The position numbers and the translations under genes were made by a program. The notes beneath the pieces are model-generated. The model saw nothing but the letters and a program-made list of their open reading frames with translations. It searched no databases and was not told where the DNA came from. DNA of 24,476 nt. Source: Avoscillospira sp045530865 (GTDB lineage: Bacteria > Bacillota > Clostridia > Oscillospirales > Oscillospiraceae). The stretch is taken from the NCBI GenBank assembly GCA_045530865.1, contig JAZSCX010000003.1:1-24476 (forward strand). Direction: 5' to 3'. Of the stretch, positions 14,815-21,648 are shown one piece after another. Position 1 is the first letter of the stretch; each line of letters starts with the position of its first letter.

Positions 14815-14841
14815 AAGTATTTCACTCCATACATATTATAA

Positions 14842-15041
14842 TCATATTTTCCCAGCCGGCTGCGGGAAAAACGCCAAACAGGCATAGGAAACCTCGCCCA
14901 CGAATTCGCATATTTCGGCCCCGTCTCGCCGGAATGTGCCAAATCCCGTGTGCAATATTTCTATGCATTCCCGCCCATATGCATCGGCCGGTATGTTGCG
15001 GGGTCTATGCTGCCCCGGTTGTCCGAATCCCGCGGACATCG
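14842..15041 (-). promoter_or_regulatory. Long leader of rnj with a possible 65-aa upstream ORF
   Basis: From the predicted start near 15041 to the rnj start is about 225 nt. An ATG at 15037-15039, only a few bases from that start, opens a 65-codon frame (MSAGFGQPGQHRPRNIPADA...) ending at TGA 14842-14844, 27 nt before the rnj TTG. There is no room for an RBS, so if translated it would be nearly leaderless. The peptide has no recognisable family. The leader may instead be an RNA element. I see nothing else in this gap besides the divergent promoter region. Confidence 0.35.
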
Positions 15042-15047
15042 TTTTTT

Positions 15048-15076
15048 AGTATACCATAACTCCGGAAAAATGTACA
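15048..15076 (-). promoter_or_regulatory. Probable promoter of rnj (extended -10)
   Basis: The minus strand has TGTACA (15071-15076), a 17-bp spacer and TATACT (15048-15053) preceded by TGG, an extended -10. It fires leftwards towards rnj. A TATAAT at 14835-14840 closer to the gene has no -35 and is a weaker candidate. Confidence 0.6.
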
Positions 15077-15103
15077 CACGATTTTTGTCGAGCCCCCGGT
15101 GAT

Positions 15104-15125
15104 CATAATTTGTTCATAATTTGTT
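15104..15125 (+). promoter_or_regulatory. 11-bp tandem repeat, candidate operator
   Basis: CATAATTTGTT occurs twice in exact tandem (15104-15114, 15115-15125), followed by CATAT and a third GTTCAT at 15136-15141. The 11-bp period is one helix turn, the layout bound by OmpR/PhoB-type response regulators. It lies between the divergent rnj and acyltransferase promoters, just upstream of the latter. Confidence 0.45.
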
Positions 15126-15156
15126 CATATTGCCAGTTCATTCATTCGACACAATA

Positions 15157-15165
15157 TGCTATAAT
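15157..15165 (+). promoter_or_regulatory. Extended -10 promoter of the acyltransferase gene
   Basis: TGC followed by TATAAT (15160-15165), an extended -10. The -35 position (TTCATT at 15137-15142) is poor, in keeping with a promoter that needs an activator, possibly via the tandem repeat just upstream. The gene starts at 15197 after TCGGAGG. Confidence 0.65.
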
Positions 15166-15196
15166 TATTTCGTACTTTCATAATCGGAGGTTCTCC

Positions 15197-16423
15197 ATGC
15201 ACAATACATCACTTTATCGAAAGCCGGTTCCCGCGCTGTTTTCCCTTCTGCAGCTGGTTTCCAGACTGATTTGCAAGTTTTATTTTCGGATGGAGATCCA
15301 GCGCAACGAGCTGAAAGGCAGCAGTGGACGGCGTGTGATCATCGCCAACCATGAATCTGCCATTGATTTTCTGGTCACCTATGCCGTCGTGCCTCCCAAG
15401 ACCCATGCCATCACCAGCCGCTCCATTATGCACTCCATGCCCATCTGTTCCCTGATGAAGGCCTGCGGCATCATTGAAAAAAACCAGTTCCAAACCAGCA
15501 CGATGGATCTGAAGCGGATGCGCGCCGTGCTGGACAACGACGGCGTTCTGCTGATCTTCCCCGCCGGACTGATGACGGAAAGCGGCATGTGTACTCCCAT
15601 CCCAGCCGCCACCGCGAAGTTTTTGAAGTGGCTGGACGCCGATATCTACATGGCTAAAATATGCGGCACCTACCTCTCCCATCCCAAGTGGTCCAAATCC
15701 TTCCGCCGCGGCAAGGTCACATTGGATCTGTATTCTCTGGCAGACAGAGAATCGCTTCACAGCTATTCCAACGAAGAGCTGCGTGCCCTGCTGGACGAAC
15801 ACATGGCATTTGACGCCTACCGCTATAATGATACCCATAAAATCCCCTTCGAAAACGGAGATCAGGTGGAAGGTTTGGAAAATGTGCTGTATCAGTGCCC
15901 TGCCTGCGGCGCAGAGTTCACCATCCATACACCGGCAAAGAACACACTGGCCTGCCGCTCCTGCGGCTATACCGTACAGAGCGACGTCTACGGCCTGCTG
16001 ACTGCACAGAACGGACAGGAAACCATTTTCCGCTATCCCAGCGACTGGCACGCCCATATTGAGGATACTATACGACAGCAGATCCGGCAAAATCCGGATT
16101 ATCATATGCAGACGCCTGCGGCCATTCTGAAGATCAACGAGAAGCGCCACCGCTTTGATCCCGTCGGCGAGGGTACGGTACATCTGAGACCGGATGGCTT
16201 CCTGATCGACGGTACACTCCACGGACAGCCGTTCCTTCACTCCATTTCCGCTGACGCGTTTCCCATGCTGCCCTTCAAGCCCGGCAAGTGCTTTGAGATC
16301 CAGCAGGGCAACGAAATCTACCGGATCCAGCCGAAGGACGGCAGAATCGTGATGAAATGGATCCTGACACTGAAAACCGCCTATCAGCTCCGCAACGAGC
16401 CGCTGACCTCCGGTGTATCCTAA
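15197..16423 (+). CDS. PlsC-like acyltransferase with internal zinc ribbon
   Basis: Probable membrane-associated acyltransferase of the 1-acylglycerol-3-phosphate (PlsC/AGPAT) superfamily, acting in phospholipid or other lipid acylation. In the 408-aa protein the catalytic HX4D motif is NHESAID (H52, D57) and FPAG (121-124) replaces the usual FPEG. The acyltransferase part runs to about residue 215. A zinc ribbon follows, CPAC (234-237) and CRSC (253-256), and then an unrecognised C-terminal domain of about 150 residues, beta-rich by eye. The hydrophobic N-terminus (10-30) may associate with the membrane. ATG 15197 has CGGAGG upstream; the longer frame back to 15110 runs through the promoter. 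The substrate is unknown; the variant FPAG motif and added domains argue for a specialised member rather than housekeeping PlsC. Confidence 0.8.
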   Translation: MHNTSLYRKPVPALFSLLQLVSRLICKFYFRMEIQRNELKGSSGRRVIIANHESAIDFLVTYAVVPPKTHAITSRSIMHSMPICSLMKACGIIEKNQFQTSTMDLKRMRAVLDNDGVLLIFPAGLMTESGMCTPIPAATAKFLKWLDADIYMAKICGTYLSHPKWSKSFRRGKVTLDLYSLADRESLHSYSNEELRALLDEHMAFDAYRYNDTHKIPFENGDQVEGLENVLYQCPACGAEFTIHTPAKNTLACRSCGYTVQSDVYGLLTAQNGQETIFRYPSDWHAHIEDTIRQQIRQNPDYHMQTPAAILKINEKRHRFDPVGEGTVHLRPDGFLIDGTLHGQPFLHSISADAFPMLPFKPGKCFEIQQGNEIYRIQPKDGRIVMKWILTLKTAYQLRNEPLTSGVS

Positions 16424-16425
16424 AA

Positions 16426-16459
16426 AGCACCTCCCGAGATGATAGTCTCGGGAGGTGCT
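16426..16459 (+). terminator. Hairpin after the acyltransferase gene
   Basis: AGCACCTCCCGAGA (16426-16439) pairs perfectly with TCTCGGGAGGTGCT (16446-16459), a 14-bp stem with a 6-nt loop, 2 nt after the stop. There is no T-run directly after it. A 19-bp piece of it (AGCACCTCCCGAGATGATA) is repeated at 16830-16848, so it is also part of a repeat. Confidence 0.55.
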
Positions 16460-16850
16460 GAGACTGTCAAAAAAACCTAATTTTTCAGGATACACCCAAG
16501 GCTCCCTTGTGTAAAGGGCGCGACGCGTTAAAAAAACATGCCGGTGGCATGTTTTTAGCCAAAGCGGGGAGCAAGCTGTGCTTGCGACCTGGGCCGAAGG
16601 CTGGCAGCCGTAAGGCTGACTGAGGGATTTCTGTGCAGAAAGTTCCGTATTTACCGAAAATCAATGCAATATTGCAACTTTTCTCTTCGGCAACCCCTCC
16701 GGTTCGCCTTCGCTCACCACTAGCGCCCCCCTTTTGTCGCCTGCGGCGACATTTCCCCCGCCGGGGGAATCACCCCTTACACAGGGGAGGCTCGTACTGC
16801 CAACCGTATCGGACTTTTTTGACACGCTGAGCACCTCCCGAGATGATAAT
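16426..16850. repeat. Repeat-rich gap bounded by copies of one 19-bp sequence
   Basis: This non-coding stretch holds direct copies of AGCACCTCCCGAGATGATA at each end (16426-16444, 16830-16848). The segment 16446-16477 is also an inverted copy of 16811-16843, both carrying TTTTTTGACA. Between them are a family B copy (16499-16628) with an embedded stem-loop AAAAACATGCC/GGCATGTTTTT at 16532-16556, and a diverged reverse family B copy (16691-16795). The structure resembles nested short repeats. Short ORFs across it have no family features. Confidence 0.6.
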
Positions 16851-16887
16851 CGTTGTCCGTCCATGACGATTTTTCCCTGCATGACGG

Positions 16888-16916
16888 TTGCCTTTTCCAT
16901 GCAATTCTATTATAAT
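16888..16916 (+). promoter_or_regulatory. Promoter of the CapA-family gene
   Basis: TTGCCT (16888-16893), a 17-bp spacer and a perfect TATAAT (16911-16916). The ATG lies 36 nt downstream. Confidence 0.7.
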
Positions 16917-16951
16917 GCAGACACGTAGTTTCAATAATCGGAGGTCGTACC

Positions 16952-18049
16952 ATGAAAACATTATTATTGGGAGATCTGGTGCCCTTTGGGCCTTCCAAGC
17001 CCCTGTTTGAACAGGGTGACATTGCGGCGCTGTTCACCGATACACAGAGCTTGTTTGATGGAAACGATGTTAATTTTGTGAATGTGGAGTTTGCGCTCAC
17101 CGACAGTTCCAACGAGATCCGGAAATTCGGTCCCGCGCTGAAGGCAAGCCCTGCCACAGTTCACACCCTGAAAAAGCTCGGCGTCAACTACTGCGGTCTC
17201 AGCAACAACCATATTTTCGACTTCGGTGTGCAGGGCGCACGAGACTCCATGAATGCGCTGGACGAGGCCGGCATCGTTTACACCGGCTTCGGTGAAAACT
17301 ACGAGAACTCCAGAAAAGATCTGATCATCGAAAAAAACGGCGAGCGGCTGTGCATCATCGCAGTCTGCGAGCACGAGTACTCCTATGCGTTGGACGACAG
17401 AATGGGCAGCCGTCCTTTCGACGAATTTGACACCATGGAGGATATCCGCAAAGCCAAGGCCGAAAATGACCGGGTCGCGGTCATCTACCACGGCGGCAAG
17501 GAACACTGCCGCTACCCCTCTCCCCGGCTGCTCCGGGTGTGCCGCGCCATGGTGCGTAACGGCGCGGATGTGGTACTTTGCCAGCACACCCACTGTATCG
17601 GCTGCTACGAAAACTACCAAGGCGGACATATTCTCTACGGTCAGGGCAATTTCCATTTCTCCCGGATCCCCGGATATGACCAGGATCCGTCCACCTGGAA
17701 CGGTTCTCTGGCAGTGAAGTACGATTCCTCCACCCATGAGATCGAATTTGTACCGCTGGTCAATGTAGGAGAATACGGTATCACCCTGGCTAAGAGAGAA
17801 CAGAAAGAAAAAATTCTGGCCGACTTTGCCCATTGGTGTGAGCAGCTGCAGAACGGCGAATGGAAACAGGGCTGGCATGATTTCTGCGAGGAGAGCCGGG
17901 ACTACTATGTCGGTTTCCTTCGCAAGTGCTTCCCCGAAGATGCCACAGAACGGGAAAAGGCCGTGTTCGGACATTTTCTGGACTGTGAAGCCCATGCGGA
18001 CGTCTGCCGGGAACTGTATCCCAGTTGGAATCTGACAAACGAAACCTGA
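16952..18049 (+). CDS. CapA-family putative metallophosphatase, cytosolic form
   Basis: Belongs to the CapA/PgsA fold (calcineurin-like phosphatase relatives first known from poly-gamma-glutamate capsule genes). The 365-aa protein starts directly with the fold's first strand, MKTLLLGDLVP (metal Asp8), then NFVNVEFALT, GLSNNHIFDFG, IYHGGKEHCRYPSPRL, LCQHTHCIGC and GQGNFHFSR: Asp, Asn/Glu, Asn-His and His-x-His ligand positions are all present. It has no signal peptide or membrane anchor, unlike capsule-associated PgsA, so it is probably cytosolic and its role unknown. The C-terminal 90 residues (after about 275) are helical and rich in Trp/Cys/Glu. ATG 16952 has CGGAGG upstream. It is monocistronic, with its own promoter and a perfect terminator. 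No capB/capC neighbours. Confidence 0.85.
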   Translation: MKTLLLGDLVPFGPSKPLFEQGDIAALFTDTQSLFDGNDVNFVNVEFALTDSSNEIRKFGPALKASPATVHTLKKLGVNYCGLSNNHIFDFGVQGARDSMNALDEAGIVYTGFGENYENSRKDLIIEKNGERLCIIAVCEHEYSYALDDRMGSRPFDEFDTMEDIRKAKAENDRVAVIYHGGKEHCRYPSPRLLRVCRAMVRNGADVVLCQHTHCIGCYENYQGGHILYGQGNFHFSRIPGYDQDPSTWNGSLAVKYDSSTHEIEFVPLVNVGEYGITLAKREQKEKILADFAHWCEQLQNGEWKQGWHDFCEESRDYYVGFLRKCFPEDATEREKAVFGHFLDCEAHADVCRELYPSWNLTNET

Positions 18050-18072
18050 TACATATTGAAGCTCTCCAAGAT

Positions 18073-18110
18073 AAAAACAAGACATTCACGATCGTGAATG
18101 TCTTGTTTTT
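18073..18110 (+). terminator. Perfect palindromic terminator after the CapA-family gene
   Basis: A 38-bp perfect palindrome centred between 18091 and 18092: AAAAACAAGACATTCACG and its complement ending TTGTTTTT. A stem of about 17 bp with a T5 tail stops transcription in either direction. Confidence 0.88.
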
Positions 18111-18160
18111 CTGCGCATGGGCTAAAGGTATTTCGCCAGTTTTGCAGATGCCGCAACTTC

Positions 18161-18245
18161 TTCACTATTCACTATTACTTATTACTTCCCATAAATCAAC
18201 CTTTCAGTTTTAGTGAACAGTGAAGAGGTAATAGTGAATAAGTAA
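18161..18245. repeat. Inverted pair of family D repeats beside tRNA-Ser
   Basis: TTCACTATTCACTATTACTT continuing to 18187, and the reverse complement form AGTGAACAGTGAAGAGGTAA continuing to 18245. The intervening 24 nt are AT-rich. Similar sequence abuts the proS stop at 1450-1478. Confidence 0.6.
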
Positions 18246-18279
18246 AATCGACACCCTTCTGTCGAAGGATGTCGATTTT
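18244..18279 (-). terminator. Terminator of tRNA-Ser
   Basis: AAAATCGACACCCTTC (18244-18259) and GAAGGATGTCGATTTT (18264-18279) form a 16-bp stem with one wobble pair and a 4-nt loop. On the minus strand it starts the base after the tRNA's CCA end and finishes in TTTT. Confidence 0.8.
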
Positions 18280-18371
18280 TGGCGGAGTGGGAGGGATTCG
18301 AACACTCGGACGGCTTTTGACCGTCACACGATTTCCAGTCGTGCTCGTTATGACCTCTTCGATACCACTCC
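18280..18371 (-). tRNA. tRNA-Ser (anticodon GGA)
   Basis: A 92-nt minus-strand gene. The acceptor stem GGAGTGG pairs with CCACTCC, with discriminator G and an encoded CCA (18280-18282). The anticodon loop CTGGAAA is flanked by ACGA/TCGT, giving anticodon GGA, which reads UCC/UCU serine codons. A long variable arm (CCGTCAAAAGCCGTCC region) and the TTCGAATCC T-loop are as expected for tRNA-Ser. It has its own promoter at 18403-18431. Confidence 0.95.
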
Positions 18372-18402
18372 ATCGAAGGGCGCTGCTTCAAACAGCTTGG
18401 TT

Positions 18403-18431
18403 ATAATACACGATAACGAGCAGTTTGTCAA
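18403..18431 (-). promoter_or_regulatory. Promoter of tRNA-Ser
   Basis: The minus strand has TTGACA (18426-18431), a 17-bp spacer and TATTAT (18403-18408). The predicted start is about 25 nt before the tRNA 5' end. The PBP stop codon lies 22 nt above the promoter with no terminator between, so read-through is possible. Confidence 0.85.
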
Positions 18432-18452
18432 TATCTTTTCAAAAATTTTCTG

Positions 18453-19835
18453 TCAGTTTTTTGCTTCCCGCTCCATGGCATCCACACAGGCCTGCAGCAC
18501 ACGCCCCGCAATGGGTGCACAGGCCGCGCTGCCGCTGCCGCCATGCTCCACGATTACCACAAAGGCCAGCGGATACTGCTCGTCCCGGATGAAGCCCGCA
18601 AAGGTAGCATGGGGCGTCTCTTCCGGTCCCAGCTCCGCCGTGCCGGATTTGGCACAGACATACAGATCCGGGAACTGCCATGCACCGTAGATGTCCGTCA
18701 CGGCATAGCGCATCATCTCCGAAAGCACCTGCGTGGTTTCCGGTTTCAGAACCGCAGGCAGCTTTTGGGTTTTTGCCTCGTAGCCGGTCAAGACGCCGCT
18801 GCGAACCGACTGCATCAGATAAGGCTGCACCGGGCTGCCGTCATTGGCAATGGCACCCAGCACCGTCAGGTACTGGCAGGGATTGATCAGGTCTGTATAC
18901 TGTCCGATACCGGCCCACGCGATCTGGCTGTCGGCAGCGCCTTCCAGATCAAAGCTGCCCGCCGCTGTGGTAATGCCGTCAAACTGCAGCGGCTGTGTGA
19001 TGCCGAACTTCTCCGCATAGGCCGTCATGGTTTCCGCGCCCAGCTGCACCGCCAACTGGCCGAAGGCCACATTGCAGGATTTGCCCAGCGCCTGCTGCAG
19101 GTTGACCGTACCATGAACACCGTTGCAGTTGATGGTATCCCCGCCGATCTCACAACTGCCGGTACAGTTGAAGGTCATGGTACGGGCATCCTCCAGTGTT
19201 TCCAGTGCCGCAGCCGCCGTAATAATCTTAAAAATGGAGCCGGGCACATAGGTGGTCTGGAACAGGCGATTCAGATACACGCCGTCATAAGTGCCGGTGG
19301 GATCTCCCTCCACATCTGGCATCTGGTCCGGATCATAGGTGGGAGTCGTAACAGCGCAGAGAAGCTCGCCTGTTTGATAATTGTAGATGCCGATGGTACC
19401 CTTCCGGCCTTCCAACTCTGCCAGCGCCGCTTTCTGCACCTCGGCATAGACCGTCAGCTCCGCTGTACTGCCCTGCTCCACAGCGCTGTACAGGCCGTTG
19501 ATGGGACTGAAGCCCACCAGTTCATGGGCATAGGTATTGAGCACCGGTGCCGAAATATATCCGTAGCGGTCACCCAGCAGGTGCATGGTCGAACGCCGGA
19601 GGGCAGCATCCTCCGCATATTCCCGGCCTTCTCCGTTTTCCAGCAGCAGAACACCCTCCCGGTCGGTCACCTGTCCGGAGGATAGATTATTGCCCGCATA
19701 GACATGGGGACTGCCGGGGAATGTGACCCAGTCTGCGGCATACATGCCATACTGAATGGCAAACAGGATCAGTCCCGCAGCCAACATGGCCATCAGAACC
19801 AGTAAAAACACCATACGGTGGGATATTCGTTTCAT
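18453..19835 (-). CDS. Class B penicillin-binding protein (D,D-transpeptidase)
   Basis: Cross-links peptidoglycan at the outer membrane face and works as the transpeptidase partner of a SEDS glycosyltransferase. The 460-aa protein has an N-terminal anchor (residues 8-29), a short pedestal region with GQVTDREGVLLL, and a transpeptidase domain carrying all three active-site motifs: S200-I-F-K203, S253-C-N255 and K396-S-G-T. It is shorter than PBP2/PBP3 (600-700 aa) and similar in size and layout to actinobacterial PbpA, whose gene also sits next to rodA. ATG 19833-19835 follows GAGGGG and lies 3 nt past the upstream gene's stop, so they are co-translated. Possible roles are elongation, division or sporulation wall synthesis; the sequence does not decide. 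Confidence 0.92.
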   Translation of the reverse strand: MKRISHRMVFLLVLMAMLAAGLILFAIQYGMYAADWVTFPGSPHVYAGNNLSSGQVTDREGVLLLENGEGREYAEDAALRRSTMHLLGDRYGYISAPVLNTYAHELVGFSPINGLYSAVEQGSTAELTVYAEVQKAALAELEGRKGTIGIYNYQTGELLCAVTTPTYDPDQMPDVEGDPTGTYDGVYLNRLFQTTYVPGSIFKIITAAAALETLEDARTMTFNCTGSCEIGGDTINCNGVHGTVNLQQALGKSCNVAFGQLAVQLGAETMTAYAEKFGITQPLQFDGITTAAGSFDLEGAADSQIAWAGIGQYTDLINPCQYLTVLGAIANDGSPVQPYLMQSVRSGVLTGYEAKTQKLPAVLKPETTQVLSEMMRYAVTDIYGAWQFPDLYVCAKSGTAELGPEETPHATFAGFIRDEQYPLAFVVIVEHGGSGSAACAPIAGRVLQACVDAMEREAKN

Positions 19836-19838
19836 GGG

Positions 19839-21563
19839 TCACCCCTCTTCATTCAGTTCCTTTTGGGACGGCAGCTTCACTGCCATACTTGCATTCTGGC
19901 GGGTATCCGCCGCTTTGATAAAGGCCAGCAGACCCCAGCAGGCGCTCATGCTGCTGCCGCCGTTGGATACAAAGGGCAGCGTCACACCGGTCAGAGGAAG
20001 CAGATCCACCGTACCGAACACGTTCAGCACCGTCTGCACCATAAGAATGGCCGCCACGGCACAGGCGCCGATGGTATAGAAGCTGCTTCTGCCCACCGAC
20101 GCCGAGCGTACCACAAAGGCCGCAAGGCACACAATAGCTAGCACCATCAGCATGGCCATCAGCAGGCCCCATTCCTCTGCCACAAAGGCAAAGACCAGAT
20201 CCGTATCCGACGCCGCCACATATTTCAGCCAGCCGTTGCCGCCGCCGAGACCAAACAGGCCGCCGGAGGCAATGCACATCATGGCCCGGGTCTGCTGATA
20301 ACCGGAGGTCAGGGCATTCTCCCAGACATGTCCCCACGCGGAGAACCGGCTGAGCATATGGGGCCGGAACTGCAATGCGATCATGCCCGCCATGGCGATG
20401 GCGGCAAAAATCAGGGCAATGGTGGCAAAGCTGCCGGAGCGCATATACGCAATGACCACAAAGGCCGTGAAGAAAATCAGCGCCGTGCCAAAATCATTCA
20501 TCAGCACCAGACAGCCGCAGATCACCGCCGAATAGGCGATGAACAAAAACATATTCCGCTTGGTCATGATCCGCTGCAGCGCGGAGGAGCCCACCAGAAT
20601 AAAGCAGACCTTCACCAGCTCCGAGGGCTGGAAGGACATGCCGCCGATAAAAATCCAGTTTTTTGCGCCGCCCAGCTCCACGCCGAAAGCCAGATTGGCT
20701 GCCAGCAGCAGCAGAGAAACAACTGCCGCCGCATAGCGGAGCTTTTTTGCCCGCTCCAACTGCCGCAGGGCAATGCAAAGGCCCAGAAACAGCACCAATC
20801 CGGCGCCGATGCTGATGAGCTGCTTGGTCAGCTCCGACGGGTTGTCCGAAGCGATCACCGCCATGCCCAGCGTGGTCAGGAAAAAGGCGATGGTCTCCAC
20901 CTCAAAGCCGGACCGGCGCAGTGCCTTCATGGAGGCAAACAAAATCCACTGTGCCGCCATCAGCAGGAAAAATGCCGTACTGATTTCCGCAAAATATTCC
21001 GTCCGCAGCAGAAGCTGCAGCCCCATGAGAATCTGGAGCAGGGTCAGCAGCAGCAGAGTAATGCCCGGACGCACCGTATCTCCCGCGTGGGTACGGACAG
21101 ACGCCTGAATGGCCTCCTGCTTTTTGGTAATGGGCACCAGCTGGAATTCCACGCCGCCCAGACAGATCACATCCCCGTAATCCACCACTTCCATGGTGAC
21201 CGGCTTGCCGTTGACCTCAATGCCGCCCTTGGAGCCCACATCAGAAATAGACCAGCTGCCGTCATCATAGCGGGTCAGCACCGCATGGCTTCGGGAAATG
21301 GTGGGATAATGCAGCACTACATCGCAGCTTCTGGCACGGCCCAGCAGGGTCTCCCAGTGGGTCACCGGCAGGCGGCTCCCATCCGGCGCCGTCAGCCACG
21401 CCCAGACCTCCGGTTCCTTCCGGAACAGCAGCAGCGACCACGCGCACCGTCCCAGCACAACCAACGCAAGAACCGGCAGCAGATACCGCACCGCCAGTTC
21501 ATACATCACGGCAGTATCCAGAAGAATATTCAGTTGTTCCAGTAATGTCCGGGAACCGTTCAT
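19839..21563 (-). CDS. FHA domain-SEDS (FtsW/RodA/SpoVE) fusion protein
   Basis: A lipid-II polymerase of the SEDS family fused to an FHA phosphothreonine-binding domain. In the 574-aa protein residues 23-47 form a first membrane helix. The FHA domain is at about 55-145 with its ligand residues GRARSCD (G75, R76), TISRSHAVL (S90-H93) and VNGK (N118). From about 165 to 560 there are about ten membrane segments with SEDS landmarks: FQPSELVKV, MNDFGTALIF (the conserved catalytic-site Asp), SGYQQTRAM, the GGNGWLKYV segment, FAFVAEEWG and LPLTGVTLPFVSNGGSS. The helix before the FHA domain would place it in the cytoplasm if the N-terminus is outside. ATG 21561-21563 has AAGGAGT upstream. The bPBP gene follows after 3 nt. 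The FHA domain suggests control by a PknB/PrkC-type Ser/Thr kinase, which is not in the window. Confidence 0.93.
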   Translation of the reverse strand: MNGSRTLLEQLNILLDTAVMYELAVRYLLPVLALVVLGRCAWSLLLFRKEPEVWAWLTAPDGSRLPVTHWETLLGRARSCDVVLHYPTISRSHAVLTRYDDGSWSISDVGSKGGIEVNGKPVTMEVVDYGDVICLGGVEFQLVPITKKQEAIQASVRTHAGDTVRPGITLLLLTLLQILMGLQLLLRTEYFAEISTAFFLLMAAQWILFASMKALRRSGFEVETIAFFLTTLGMAVIASDNPSELTKQLISIGAGLVLFLGLCIALRQLERAKKLRYAAAVVSLLLLAANLAFGVELGGAKNWIFIGGMSFQPSELVKVCFILVGSSALQRIMTKRNMFLFIAYSAVICGCLVLMNDFGTALIFFTAFVVIAYMRSGSFATIALIFAAIAMAGMIALQFRPHMLSRFSAWGHVWENALTSGYQQTRAMMCIASGGLFGLGGGNGWLKYVAASDTDLVFAFVAEEWGLLMAMLMVLAIVCLAAFVVRSASVGRSSFYTIGACAVAAILMVQTVLNVFGTVDLLPLTGVTLPFVSNGGSSMSACWGLLAFIKAADTRQNASMAVKLPSQKELNEEG

Positions 21564-21587
21564 AGTGACTCCTTATTGAATTCGGAC

Positions 21588-21632
21588 GGATTGCCACGTC
21601 GGATTTCTTACGAAACCCTCCTCGCAATGACA
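21588..21632. repeat. Dispersed repeat, family C, copy 2
   Basis: Begins GGATTGCCACGTC and ends CTCGCAATGACA, matching 12992-13026 at both ends with a different middle. It fills most of the 85-nt gap between the AI-2E transporter and the FHA-SEDS gene; no promoter is evident there. Confidence 0.65.
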
Positions 21633-21648
21633 CGCAACGAAGCAATGC

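Noticed and set aside
13297..14841. 514-codon plus-strand open frame
   Set aside because: Antisense of RNase J; His/Asp/Gly-rich shadow.
15209..16495. 428-codon minus-strand open frame
   Set aside because: Antisense of the PlsC-like gene, whose plus-strand frame has clear catalytic motifs and RBS.
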